Below, one piece after another: positions 48,539 through 56,885 of a stretch of DNA of 64,000 bases; the first letter of the stretch is position 1, and each line of letters starts with the position of its first letter. The stretch is from Nakamurella alba. GTDB taxonomy: Bacteria > Actinomycetota > Actinomycetes > Mycobacteriales > Nakamurellaceae. Made by a program: the position numbers and the translations under genes. The notes under the pieces are model-generated. The model was not told the DNA's origin, did no database searches, and was given only the letters and a program-made list of their open reading frames with translations. The DNA lies in assembly GCF_009707545.1 (NCBI RefSeq), contig NZ_WLYK01000009.1, positions 310,001 to 374,000 of the forward strand, read 5' to 3'.

Positions 48539-48733
48539 GTCTCCCCCTCTGTCATCGGTGCCTGAGAGCTTCGCCGCACGGCTTGCCCCGTCGGCGGACC
48601 CGCCTGGGCGGGTCGCTTTCCAGAGGTGTCTGTCCCCCGCGGTACGGGTGCCTGAGAGATTGTCGGGGAGAGTTGCTCCTTCGGCGCCGGCCGCCGTCCG
48701 GGGACGGTTGCCGGGCTCTCCCGCGGGGGGTGA
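48539..48733 (-). ncRNA. Tandem glycine riboswitch controlling gcvP
   Basis: On the minus strand the leader shows gggagag near its start, cgccgaaggagcaac then ctctccccgacaatctctcaggcacc for aptamer 1. It shows gacggggcaagccg and gctctcaggcaccgatgac for aptamer 2. Two CTCTCAGGCA elements and the paired GGGAGAG/GGGGCAA features are the glycine-riboswitch core. It ends about 85 bases before the gcvP ATG. In this family, glycine binding usually turns the operon on. Confidence 0.88.
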
Positions 48734-48768
48734 TCGACGCCGCCGACGATACCAGCGGACCCATCCGG

Positions 48769-50121
48769 TCAGCGGCTGCGCACTGTGGCGAGCACCTCGC
48801 CGGTCGCGTCCGCAGCTGCTCCGGCGGCCACGCCGGACCGGTCCCGCCGCCGCTGCTGACGGCGGGCCAGCACCAGCACCGCGATCGCCGCGAGCAGGCA
48901 GATCGAGCCGGACAGCACCAGTGCCGGCGGCGCACCCCAGTGCTCGGTGATCGCCCCGACGATCAGCGACCCGATGGGCGTGCTGCCCAGGAAGACCAGC
49001 ATGTAGATGCTCATCACCCGGCCGCGCAGCTCCGGCGCGGTGGACAGCTGCACGGTCGCGTTCGCCATGGTGTTCAGCCCGACGGAGACGAACCCGGTGG
49101 CGACCAGCACCGCGAAGTAGACGGGCAGCCACGGGGTCAGCCCGAGCACCGCCAGCACGGCGCCGAACCCGGCGCCCCAGAGCAGCAGGGTGCGCAGCGA
49201 GGTGGTGGTGCGGCGGGCGGCCAGCAGCGCACCGACGACCGACCCGAAGGCCATCGCCGCGTTGAGCCAGCCGTACAGGTCCGCCCCGCCGTCGAAGACG
49301 TCCTTGGCGTAGGCGGACAGGATGATCGGGAAGTTGTAGCCGAAGGTGCCGATGAAGAAGATCAGCACGGTGGGCCAGAGCAGCTCCGGGGTGTTCCGCA
49401 CGTAGCGCAGGCCCTCCCGCAGCTGACCCCGCCCGCGGGCGGCCCGGGGCATCGGGACCAGGTCGGCCGGCCGGATCATCGCCAGCCCGGTGAGCACCGC
49501 GGCGAAGCTGAGCGCGTTGAGCGCGAAGGCCCACCCGGTGCCGACGGCGCTGATCAGCAGCCCGGCAACGGCCGGGCCGATCATCCGGGCCAGCTGGAAG
49601 TTGCCGGTGTTCAGCGAGACGGCGTTCGGCACCAGCCGGCGCGGCACCATCTCGTTGACGAAGGTCTGCCGGGTCGGGGTGTCCACCACCGTGGCCATCC
49701 CGAGCAGGAAGGCGATCAGGTAGACGTGCCAGACCTCCACCACACCGGTCAGCGTCAGCGCGGCCAGCACCACCGCCAGCGCGCACATGAAGCTCTGCGT
49801 CAGCAGCAGCAATCGGTGCTTGGGGAACCGGTCGGCGATCAGGCCGCCCCACAGTCCGAGCACGGCGGTGGGCACGAACTGCAGGGCGGTGGTCACCCCG
49901 ACCGCCAGCGGGGAGTTGGTGAGCTGCAGCACCAGCCAGTCCTGGGCGATCCGCTGCATCCAGGTGCCGGTGTTCGACACCACCTGCCCCATGAAGAACA
50001 GCCGGTAGTTGCGGACGGCGAGCGCGGCGAAGGTGCTGACCCGCTCGGCGGGCGCGGGGCGCTGCCCCGGCACGGCCGACCTGTGCAGATGCGCCCGGTC
50101 CAGCAGCTGGCGGGCGTTCAC
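48769..50121 (-). CDS. MFS transporter (drug-efflux type)
   Basis: 450 residues with about twelve membrane helices. Motif pieces are [20 protein letters not shown] (MFS_3/enterobactin-exporter-like start), [20 protein letters not shown] (motif A) and [20 protein letters not shown]. The GTG at 50121 overlaps the TGA of the MarR gene (GTGA), so the two are translationally coupled. The product probably exports a toxic compound sensed by the MarR protein. Confidence 0.9.
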   Translation of the reverse strand: MNARQLLDRAHLHRSAVPGQRPAPAERVSTFAALAVRNYRLFFMGQVVSNTGTWMQRIAQDWLVLQLTNSPLAVGVTTALQFVPTAVLGLWGGLIADRFPKHRLLLLTQSFMCALAVVLAALTLTGVVEVWHVYLIAFLLGMATVVDTPTRQTFVNEMVPRRLVPNAVSLNTGNFQLARMIGPAVAGLLISAVGTGWAFALNALSFAAVLTGLAMIRPADLVPMPRAARGRGQLREGLRYVRNTPELLWPTVLIFFIGTFGYNFPIILSAYAKDVFDGGADLYGWLNAAMAFGSVVGALLAARRTTTSLRTLLLWGAGFGAVLAVLGLTPWLPVYFAVLVATGFVSVGLNTMANATVQLSTAPELRGRVMSIYMLVFLGSTPIGSLIVGAITEHWGAPPALVLSGSICLLAAIAVLVLARRQQRRRDRSGVAAGAAADATGEVLATVRSR

Positions 50122-50585
50122 GGCAGCTCCGCCAGTCGCAGCAGCGGCCCGGCGGCGGCCAGTACGGCGGCGCGGTCGGCCTCGTCGAGTCCGGCCAGCT
50201 GACCGGACAGCCACTCGGCGCGGACGGTCTTGGTCTGCTCGATGAACTCCAGGGCGGCCTGGGTGACGGACACCAGCACCTGCCGGCGGTCGTCCGGGTC
50301 CGGGTCGCGGCGGACCAGACCCTGCGCCTCCAGTCGCTCCAGCAGCCGGGTCATCGACGGCGGTTGCACGTGCTCGCCGCGGGCCAGTGCCCCGGGCGTG
50401 AGCGGGCCGTCCCGCTTGACCCGGCCGAGGACGGCCATCTCGGACGGCGAGATCTCCTGGCCGATGGTCTGGTAGCGCATCCGGCGGGACAGGATCACCA
50501 CCGCGGTGCGCAGCGCCGCGACCTGATCGACATCAACAGCACCGACAGCCGGGGCATCGTTGCTGGGCGGGACCATCGGCGGCAT
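50118..50585 (-). CDS. MarR-family transcriptional regulator
   Basis: 155 residues. Winged helix at about 45-110: [20 protein letters not shown], recognition helix [20 protein letters not shown] and wing [15 protein letters not shown]. First gene of a MarR-MFS operon, typical of efflux pumps controlled by their substrate. The AT-rich stretch just upstream (tatctttgaggtagacta on the minus strand) is the likely promoter and operator. Confidence 0.92.
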   Translation of the reverse strand: MPPMVPPSNDAPAVGAVDVDQVAALRTAVVILSRRMRYQTIGQEISPSEMAVLGRVKRDGPLTPGALARGEHVQPPSMTRLLERLEAQGLVRRDPDPDDRRQVLVSVTQAALEFIEQTKTVRAEWLSGQLAGLDEADRAAVLAAAGPLLRLAELP

Positions 50586-50669
50586 ATCGTTAGTCTACCT
50601 CAAAGATAGCCATCCTCACGATCCTCCGGGCAGCCGACGATGCCGGGAGTGAAACGGGTGAGGGGTCGG

Positions 50670-51215
50670 TCAGCCCGCGGTGCGGCGGGACTGGCGGCGG
50701 CGGGACAGCTCGTCCTGCTGCACCGGGACGACCTTGTCGCCCTCGACCCGCTCGGCCGGGAACTCGGCCAGCGTGCCGGTGACCTCGCGCATGGTGCCGC
50801 CGACGGCGATGCCGAACACGCCCTGGCCGCCCTGCAGCAGGTCGACGATCTCCTCCGGTGAGGTGCACTCGTAGACGGTGGCACCGTCCGAGAACAGCGT
50901 CACGCCGGCCAGGTCCTCGACCCCGCGCAGCCGCAGGTGCTCGACGGCGACCCGGATGTTCTGCAGCGAGACGCCGGTGTCCAGCAATCGCTTGACCACC
51001 TTGAGGACCAGGATGTCCTTGAACGAGTACAGCCGCTGGGTGCCGGACCCGCCGGCCTCGCGGACGGTCGGCACGACCAGCCCGGTGCGCGCCCAGTAGT
51101 CGAGCTGCCGGTAGGTGATGCCGGCGGCCTGGCATGCGGTGGTTCCCCGGTATCCCACGAAGTCGTCGGGGATCGCATCGTTGGGGAACAGCGCACCCTG
51201 CCCGTTCTCCGGCAT
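50670..51215 (-). CDS. MerR-family regulator (Rv1830-like)
   Basis: 181 residues from the ATG at 51215. The MerR DNA-binding domain opens YRGTTACQAAGITYRQLDYW ARTGLV and has the wing SGTQRLYSFKDILVLKVVKR. The second half is the small beta-rich domain of the Rv1830/HspR-like branch (ECTSPEEIVDLLQGGQGVFG). It matches the MerR gene that follows DUF151 in mycobacteria, and the same order is kept here. The effector is not known. Confidence 0.9.
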   Translation of the reverse strand: MPENGQGALFPNDAIPDDFVGYRGTTACQAAGITYRQLDYWARTGLVVPTVREAGGSGTQRLYSFKDILVLKVVKRLLDTGVSLQNIRVAVEHLRLRGVEDLAGVTLFSDGATVYECTSPEEIVDLLQGGQGVFGIAVGGTMREVTGTLAEFPAERVEGDKVVPVQQDELSRRRQSRRTAG

Positions 51216-51397
51216 CGAGCCGCCTCTCTGGTCCGCTCCACCCTGCCCTGCACATCGGTGCACAGCACGTCCGGATGCAAAACACATCGGTGAAGTTCGT
51301 CCCCGACGGTAGGCCGGTGCCCGGGCAGGGTCAACGATGTCGCCCGGCGTGTCCTCAACCTTGAGTTGAGGGTGAGGATCCAGGCAGACCCCGGGAC

Positions 51398-51931
51398 CTA
51401 CGGCTTCTCGAAGTCCTCGGGTGACACCGAATCGAGGAACTCGCGGAAGCGCTCGACCTCTTCCTCTGCGTTCTCGGCCGGTTCTTCCCCCTCCGCCCCC
51501 TCGGCGTCGGACTCGTCGACGGCGCCCGCCGCATCGTCCGGCGGAACCTCGATGCCGACCTCCTCCAGCACGGCGTCCTCGACGAACACCGGCACCTCGA
51601 TCCGCACCGCCAGCGCGATCGCATCGGAGGGGCGGGCGGAGACGGTGGTGCCGTCGTCGAAGACGAGCTCGCCGAAGTAGGTGCCCTCGCGGAAGTCGAC
51701 CACGCGGACCTGTTCGACCTTGCGACCCAGTGCGGTGATGACGTGACCGAGCAGATCGTGGGTGAGCGGCCGCTGGGGACGCATGCCGTCGAGATGCAGT
51801 GCGATGGCGTTGGCCTCGACCTGGCCGATCATGATCGGCAGGCTGCGCCGGCCGGACACCTCGGTGAGCAGCAGGATCGGTTGCTGGTTGGTGATCTCCA
51901 CGCGGACCCCGACGATGCGCATCTCGATCAT
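51398..51931 (-). CDS. DUF151 bifunctional-nuclease family protein
   Basis: 177 residues. The family core RSLPIMIGQVEANAIALHLD is followed by RPLTHDLLGHVITALGRKVE and PSDAIALAVRIEVPVFVEDA. The C-terminal 45 residues are very acidic and disordered. Plant members have RNase/DNase activity; the bacterial role is unclear. Equivalent to Rv1829, between two MerR genes as in mycobacteria. Confidence 0.92.
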   Translation of the reverse strand: MIEMRIVGVRVEITNQQPILLLTEVSGRRSLPIMIGQVEANAIALHLDGMRPQRPLTHDLLGHVITALGRKVEQVRVVDFREGTYFGELVFDDGTTVSARPSDAIALAVRIEVPVFVEDAVLEEVGIEVPPDDAAGAVDESDAEGAEGEEPAENAEEEVERFREFLDSVSPEDFEKP

Positions 51932-51985
51932 CCCGGTGTGCCTTTCCGCTTCACGACGCGCCCAACGCTACACGGCAGCCCGGCG

Positions 51986-52723
51986 TCAGCGGCCGAACTC
52001 CCGGCGCAGTCCGGACTTCACCAGCAGGGCGTGCAACCGCAGTGCGGTCGCGGCCAGCACGGCGGCCTCCGCCTCCGCCCGCTCCCGGGCGTCGGGGTCG
52101 CGCTGCTTCGCCTGCGCCGACACCAACTGGGCGACGAGGGCGGACTCCCGCTCGGCCGCCGTCCGGAACGGCCGCAGGTGCCGCGGCTCGAGTCCGGCGG
52201 CCAGCAGTTCGGCGACAGTGGTGGCGACGAGCACGGCCTCGGCGTCGTACATCCCGCCGCCGCCGGGCGCGACGATCCCGTACTGCTCCAGCTCGCGGAG
52301 ATCCGCGGTGGACAGGCCGGACTCGGCCATCAGCTCGGCCCGGGTACGACGGACATCCGGCACCCGCCCGGACCCGGGGGCCCCGGCATCGCCGGCCGAC
52401 ACCAGCGACCGCGGCAGCCGGGGCGCGGCGTGCAGCGGCTCGGCGCCGTTGTCGATGGCGTCGAGTTGCTCCTTGATGACCTTCAGCGGCAGGTAGTGGT
52501 CCCGCTGGGCGGCCAGCACGTAGCGCAGCCGCTCGACGTCGGCCGGGCCGAACTGCCGGTAGCCCGACGGGGTGCGCACCGGGGTGACCAGTCCCTCGGA
52601 CTCGAGGAACCTGATCTTGGAGATCGTGACGTCCGGGAACTCCTGCTTGAGCCTGGCCAGCACCGCTCCGATGCTGGCCAGACCCGCGCTCTGTCCTCCG
52701 GGTTGCAGGCCCGGAGCGGTCAT
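51986..52723 (-). CDS. ftsR: MerR-like regulator FtsR
   Basis: 245 residues, orthologue by context of Rv1828 and Corynebacterium FtsR, which controls ftsZ. The helix-turn-helix is ASIGAVLARLKQEFPDVTIS, with the wing SGYRQFGPADVERLRYVLAA. A second helical domain starts at about RRTRAELMAESGLSTADLRE. Its ATG overlaps the stop of garA (ATGA), so the two are coupled. Confidence 0.9.
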   Translation of the reverse strand: MTAPGLQPGGQSAGLASIGAVLARLKQEFPDVTISKIRFLESEGLVTPVRTPSGYRQFGPADVERLRYVLAAQRDHYLPLKVIKEQLDAIDNGAEPLHAAPRLPRSLVSAGDAGAPGSGRVPDVRRTRAELMAESGLSTADLRELEQYGIVAPGGGGMYDAEAVLVATTVAELLAAGLEPRHLRPFRTAAERESALVAQLVSAQAKQRDPDARERAEAEAAVLAATALRLHALLVKSGLRREFGR

Positions 52724-53166
52724 GACGTGCGGGCGCCCTCGGACTGGCCGGTCAGGAAGACCAGACGGAACTTCCCGATCTGCACCTCGTCGCCGTTGGA
52801 CAGCCCGGAGGACTCCACCGGCTCGCGGTTGACGTAGGTGCCGTTCAGCGAGCCCACGTCGGAGACCTCGAAACCCTCGCCGGTGCGCCGGAACTCGGCA
52901 TGCCGACGGGACACGGTGACGTCGTCCAGGAAGATGTCGCTCTGCGGATGCCGGCCGGCACTGACCACTTCCTGGTCCAGCGGGAACCGGGATCCGGCGT
53001 TCGGGCCGCGCTTCACCACGAGCAGGGCGGTGTCCGGGGACAGCGACTCCAGCCCGCCGACCGACTCCTCCGGCACCTCCTCGGTGGTGGAGGTGAACAG
53101 GCCGCCCGGGAAGACCGTGGTGGTGTCCGAGGACAGCTGCCCGGCCTCGCGCTCACTGTCAGTCAC
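52720..53166 (-). CDS. garA: FHA-domain metabolic regulator GarA/OdhI
   Basis: 148 residues from the GTG at 53166 (aaggag, 6-base spacing). An in-frame ATG six codons upstream is less likely. The N-terminal phospho-acceptor motif SSDTTTVFP corresponds to the ETTS(V)F motif phosphorylated by PknB/PknG. The FHA domain spans about 60-140: VVSAGRHPQSDIFLDDVTVS RRHAEF, then DVGSLNGTYVN. In relatives the unphosphorylated form inhibits 2-oxoglutarate dehydrogenase and activates glutamate synthase. Confidence 0.95.
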   Translation of the reverse strand: MTDSEREAGQLSSDTTTVFPGGLFTSTTEEVPEESVGGLESLSPDTALLVVKRGPNAGSRFPLDQEVVSAGRHPQSDIFLDDVTVSRRHAEFRRTGEGFEVSDVGSLNGTYVNREPVESSGLSNGDEVQIGKFRLVFLTGQSEGARTS

Positions 53167-53313
53167 TCGTACTCCTTCTCGCACTGCTCACCGGTACAGC
53201 TCCGCCACTTGCCAGGTCCTGCTCGTCGCCGTCCCGGGGAGCCCGGCCGCCGACTGTTGACCTCGACCGTACCGTGCGGGTCGGGTACGGGACACCCGCG
53301 CGGTGCAGTCGGT

Positions 53314-53715
53314 TCAGCTCTCGCCGATGGTCTCGGCGTATCCGGAGGCGTCCAGCAGGTCGGACAGCTCGCCGCCGTCGGTCAGCCGGAGCTCGAGCAT
53401 CCAGCCGTCGCCGTAGGGGTCGGAGTTCACCAGCTCGGGATTGGAGTCCAGGGCGTCGTTGCGCAGCAGCACGGTCCCGGCGACGGGCGCGAAGATGTCG
53501 GAGACCGACTTGGTCGACTCGACCTCGCCGATCGAATCGCCGGTGGCGAAGGCGGTCCCGGCCTCCGGCATCTGCACGAAGACGATGTCGCCCAGCGAGT
53601 TCTGCGCGTAGTCGGTGATCCCGATGCGGACCACGGTCTCGCCGGTGTCGCCGTCGGACCCGACGGTGCGGACCCATTCGTGGTCGGAGGAGTAGAGCAG
53701 GTCCTGGGGGATCAA
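53314..53715 (-). CDS. gcvH: Glycine cleavage system H protein
   Basis: 133 residues, the lipoyl carrier protein of glycine cleavage. The sequence begins LIPQDLLYSSDHEWVRTV. The lipoylated lysine is in GEVESTKSVSDIFAPVAG. The best start is a TTG at 53715, since no ATG or GTG is in frame nearby; the frame extends upstream only as shadow. It lies 35 bases behind a DUF881 gene and 147 bases before garA, in the Rv1822-Rv1830 gene order. Confidence 0.95.
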   Translation of the reverse strand: MIPQDLLYSSDHEWVRTVGSDGDTGETVVRIGITDYAQNSLGDIVFVQMPEAGTAFATGDSIGEVESTKSVSDIFAPVAGTVLLRNDALDSNPELVNSDPYGDGWMLELRLTDGGELSDLLDASGYAETIGES

Positions 53716-53750
53716 GGTGGTCGCGCCTCTCGGTCGGTTGCCGTCCGGAC

Positions 53751-54443
53751 TCAGCCGCCGGTCGGCCGAGCGTATTGAAGCGTGCGCGGCGGTCGCAAGG
53801 CGGCGATCGTGACGTCGTCGAGTTGCTCGGTGGTCATGCTCCCGCCGGCCCGCCGCACGGTGTCGAGCACCCCGCCCGGGATGGCCAGTGCGGCGGCCAG
53901 CGTGGGCGGGTCGCCGATGGCCAGCACGGTGTACGGGGCGGTCAGCGGGGTGCCGTCGAGCACGATCGCCCCGGCCGTGCCGGTGAAGGCCGAGTCCACC
54001 CCGATCCGCACGTCGCCGAACTGGTAGGCCTCCGCACCGGCGTTGCGCAGTTCCTCCAGCGCGGCCAGCAGCACCTCCGGCGGGACCCCGCCGGACGGGT
54101 CGTCGATCACGATCCGCACCCCGGGCCCGTCCGCCGGCAGCGTGCCGGTGAGGATGCCCAGCACCCGCTCCTGGCGCTCCGCCTCGGCCAGTGCCGCGGC
54201 GGAGTCCGCTCCCCCGGCCTGCAATCCGCGCAGGGTGTCCTGCAGTTCGCCGATCTCGGCGGTCAGCTCGTCCTCCCGCCGCTGCAGCCCGTCCAGGATC
54301 TGCACCAGGTCGTCCGGCCGGGCGGAGGCCAGGGCGTCCCCGGAATTGGTCTGCTGCACCTGCACCACGACGGCGAAGCCGAGCAGCGCGCACAGCACCG
54401 CGATCGAGATCCGCTCGGCGGTGCGGCTTCCGGGCCGGCTCAT
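53751..54443 (-). CDS. DUF881 membrane protein (Rv1825-like)
   Basis: 230 residues. One N-terminal membrane helix (ISIAVLCALLGFAVVVQVQQ), a coiled coil (LVQILDGLQRREDELTAEIG), then an exported DUF881 domain (GPGVRIVIDD to NAGAEAYQFGDVRIGVDSAF). The role is uncertain; it resembles septum-associated and YlxW-type proteins. It starts 7 bases after the DUF1290 stop and forms one operon with it. Confidence 0.9.
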   Translation of the reverse strand: MSRPGSRTAERISIAVLCALLGFAVVVQVQQTNSGDALASARPDDLVQILDGLQRREDELTAEIGELQDTLRGLQAGGADSAAALAEAERQERVLGILTGTLPADGPGVRIVIDDPSGGVPPEVLLAALEELRNAGAEAYQFGDVRIGVDSAFTGTAGAIVLDGTPLTAPYTVLAIGDPPTLAAALAIPGGVLDTVRRAGGSMTTEQLDDVTIAALRPPRTLQYARPTGG

Positions 54444-54450
54444 CCGGGTG

Positions 54451-54783
54451 TCACGCCTTGAAGATGTGCCGGCGGATGGCCGCGGCGTTGCCGAAGATGC
54501 GGATGCCGAGCACGACGACGACCGCGGTGGAGAGTTGGCTGCCCACCCCGAGCTGGTCGCCGAGGAACACGATGAACGCCGCGACCAGCACGTTGGCGAC
54601 GAACGAGATCACGAACACCTTGGCGTCGAAGATCTTGTCCAGCCGGGCACGCAGCCCGCCGAACAGCGCGTCCAGCGCGGCGACCACGGCGATCGGCAGG
54701 TAGGGCGCGAGCCAGTCCGGCACGGTCGGGTGCAGGAACAGCCCGGCCAGGACGCCCACGACGAGGGCGAGTGCGGCGTACAC
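54451..54783 (-). CDS. Small basic family membrane protein (DUF1290, Rv1824-like)
   Basis: 110 residues, three or four membrane helices: ALALVVGVLAGLFLHPTVPD, LPIAVVAALDALFGGLRARL, KVFVISFVANVLVAAFIVFL and STAVVVVLGIRIFGNAAAIR. This covers the whole small-basic-protein family. GTG start at 54783. It lies between two DUF881 genes, as in mycobacteria and Bacillus (ylxW/ylxX/sbp). Function unknown. Confidence 0.92.
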   Translation of the reverse strand: MYAALALVVGVLAGLFLHPTVPDWLAPYLPIAVVAALDALFGGLRARLDKIFDAKVFVISFVANVLVAAFIVFLGDQLGVGSQLSTAVVVVLGIRIFGNAAAIRRHIFKA

Positions 54784-54796
54784 GGTGGCCTCCTGA

Positions 54797-55648
54797 TCAG
54801 CGGGTGGTCGCCACAGCGGTGGTCGGTGCGGCGTCGGTCGGTGCGGGGGGCACCGAGGCGTAGCGCAGGTCGTCGGCGGAGGCCGCGGGCAGCGTGATCG
54901 CGTCGCCGACGGTCAGGTCGAACCGGATTTCGTAGAGCGAGGCGAAGGAGTTGAACCGGCCGAAGCCGGCCGTGCTCACCAGACCGACGTGCAGGGCCGA
55001 CTTCTCGCCCACCGCCTGGATCGTGATCGGCCAGAACACCGGGGTGTTGTCGACCAGGATGGACGACCCGGCGCGCCGGATACTGCTGGTCGTCCGCAGC
55101 CGCACCCCGCCGACCGCGACCGCCTCGGCGCCGGCCGCGTAGAGACCGTTGACCAGCAGCTGGATGTCGCGGTCCAGGATGACCTCGCCCCCGGTGCCGG
55201 GTTCCGGGCCGTCGATGACGATCTCCAGCCCGGGCCCGGTGACCGCGGTGCGGCCGGCCCCGGCCTCCAGCACGGCGAGTCCGTCGGCGTCGCCGTTCCC
55301 GGCCGCGGCCCGCGCCGCCCGGATCCCCTCCTCCAGCGCCGACACCGACGTCCCCAGCTCGGCCTGCCGCTGCTGGGCGCGGGTGATGTCGTCGCGCAGC
55401 GCCGTGCGGGTGCTCGCCGTGCGGCCCGCGTCGTCGTCGGTGGAGCGCAGCGCGATGCCCAGCACCACCCCGGCGACAGCGACGGCCGCCAACCCGAGGG
55501 CGAGCAGCCGGCGGGGACGGTGGGGCCGGTGGTGCCGGTGGGTCTGCCCGTCGGCGGCCCGCCGCTCCGCGGCCGCCGCATAACCCGGGTCCAGGTGGTC
55601 CTGCAGCAGCGAGGTCAGCAGCGGCAGCCCGGGCCGCGGATCAGCCAC
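54797..55648 (-). CDS. DUF881 membrane protein (Rv1823-like)
   Basis: 283 residues. A His/Arg-rich cytoplasmic start (RRAADGQTHRHHRPHRPRRL) precedes one membrane helix (LLALGLAAVAVAGVVLGIAL). A coiled coil (RDDITRAQQRQAELGTSVSA) and a DUF881 domain (GPGLEIVIDGP to AAGAEAVAVGGVRLRTTSSI) follow. Paralogue of 53751-54443. The GTG start at 55648 overlaps the stop of the CDP-alcohol transferase gene by 8 bases. Confidence 0.9.
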   Translation of the reverse strand: MADPRPGLPLLTSLLQDHLDPGYAAAAERRAADGQTHRHHRPHRPRRLLALGLAAVAVAGVVLGIALRSTDDDAGRTASTRTALRDDITRAQQRQAELGTSVSALEEGIRAARAAAGNGDADGLAVLEAGAGRTAVTGPGLEIVIDGPEPGTGGEVILDRDIQLLVNGLYAAGAEAVAVGGVRLRTTSSIRRAGSSILVDNTPVFWPITIQAVGEKSALHVGLVSTAGFGRFNSFASLYEIRFDLTVGDAITLPAASADDLRYASVPPAPTDAAPTTAVATTR

Positions 55649-56294
55649 TCGCGACCGGCCGGCCGGTCAGCACCGGGGTGTGCCGGAGCACCCACCCCAC
55701 CTGCACCACGTAGAGCCAGCCGGCCCACATGTACAGCACCATCCCCCACACGGTGAAGGCGATGCCGATGGGCAGCGCGATCTGCGCGAGGGTCGAGTCG
55801 CCCTGCGCGAGCAGCAGGAACGGGAAGGCGTAGAGCAGGCAGAAGGTGGCGGCCTTGCCCAGGTAGTGCACCGGCAGCGCGACGTACCCGTGCCGGCGGA
55901 CCAGCCGCAGCCCGATCGCCAGCACCAGGTCCCGGCCGATCAGCAGCGCCGCCACCCACCACGGCAGGATCCCGCGGATCACGAAGGCGATCAGCGTGGC
56001 GAAGATGTAGAGCCGGTCGGCAAGCGGGTCGAGCAGTTCACCCAGCTTCGAGAACTGGTTCAGCAACCGGGCCAGCTTGCCGTCGGCCCAGTCGGTGATC
56101 GCGCTGATGACGAGCACGACCAGCGCCCAGCCGTCGGCCTGCGGCCCGAGCAGGAGGTAGAGGAAGAGCGGCACGCCGAGCAGTCGCAGCACCGACAGCG
56201 CATTCGGGATCGTCCAGATGCGGTCGGTGATCTTGCCGTGCTCGATCTTGTCGTGCCCGACCTTCTTCTGCTCGCTCTTCTCCGGCTCGGTCAC
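55641..56294 (-). CDS. CDP-alcohol phosphatidyltransferase (PgsA2-like)
   Basis: 217 residues with about five membrane helices. The catalytic motif D-x2-DG-x2-AR-x8-G-x3-D-x3-D is complete in TDWADGKLARLLNQFSKLGE LLDPLAD. It transfers a phosphatidyl group from CDP-diacylglycerol to an alcohol, most likely glycerol phosphate or a cardiolipin precursor. It is equivalent in place to Rv1822 (pgsA2). The exact acceptor cannot be told from sequence. GTG start at 56294. Confidence 0.92.
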   Translation of the reverse strand: MTEPEKSEQKKVGHDKIEHGKITDRIWTIPNALSVLRLLGVPLFLYLLLGPQADGWALVVLVISAITDWADGKLARLLNQFSKLGELLDPLADRLYIFATLIAFVIRGILPWWVAALLIGRDLVLAIGLRLVRRHGYVALPVHYLGKAATFCLLYAFPFLLLAQGDSTLAQIALPIGIAFTVWGMVLYMWAGWLYVVQVGWVLRHTPVLTGRPVASG

Positions 56295-56303
56295 CCGGCG
56301 ACC

Positions 56304-56885
56304 CTATCTGCCCGACAGGGCTTCTCGGTGGAGCTGCAACCGGGCGTAGCAGGCCAGGGTCACCGAGTCGACGATCTCACCGGAGCCGATCATGGCGCGG
56401 AACTCCGTCTCGGTGACGACGCGGTGCACCATGTCCGCCTCCGACTCCTCGCGGGACGGCTCGCCGGGGGTCAGCCCGGTGGCCCGGTAGATGTCGAAGC
56501 CCTGGGAGCAGAAGCCGAGCGCGGACTGCAGGTGGCCCAGGTGCTCCCAGTGCTCCGCGGTGTACCCGGTCTCCTCGGCCAGCTCGGCCCTGGCCAGCTC
56601 CAGCGCACTGCCGCCGGGGCTGCCCACCGGCCAGCCGCCCATCGGGAACTCCCAGGACCGCCGGCCGATCGCGTACCGGTACTGCTCGACCAGATGGAAG
56701 CAGCCGTTCTCCTCGGCGATGACCACCGCGAAGTCCGGCTTGTCGACCACGCCGTAGGTACCGCGGCTGCCGTCCCGGCGGACGAACCGGTCCTCGCGGA
56801 ACTGCAGCCAGGGACTCCTGAACACCAGGGTGCTGCTCAGCGTGCGCATCTCGGGCTCCGCGCCGGAACCGGCGGTGGCGCTCAC
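56304..56885 (-). CDS. NUDIX hydrolase with degenerate Nudix box
   Basis: 193 residues from the GTG at 56885, which overlaps the TGA of the UGPase gene (GTGA). An ATG at 56849 would drop 12 residues. The fold matches ADP-ribose-type NUDIX proteins (FVRRDGSRGTYGVVDKPDFA, VEQYRYAIGRRSWEFPMGGW). The box reads GGSALELARAELAEETGY. The metal-binding EExG is present, but the first Glu and the Arg of REU are replaced (Gly, Ala). Catalysis may be weakened or altered. Coupled to a sugar-nucleotide enzyme. Confidence 0.85.
   Translation of the reverse strand: MSATAGSGAEPEMRTLSSTLVFRSPWLQFREDRFVRRDGSRGTYGVVDKPDFAVVIAEENGCFHLVEQYRYAIGRRSWEFPMGGWPVGSPGGSALELARAELAEETGYTAEHWEHLGHLQSALGFCSQGFDIYRATGLTPGEPSREESEADMVHRVVTETEFRAMIGSGEIVDSVTLACYARLQLHREALSGR

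Noticed and set aside
48455..49852. Extension of GcvP to a 1440-residue fusion
   Set aside because: The upstream frame runs through the riboswitch and antisense to nothing conserved; the MFS gene uses another frame there.
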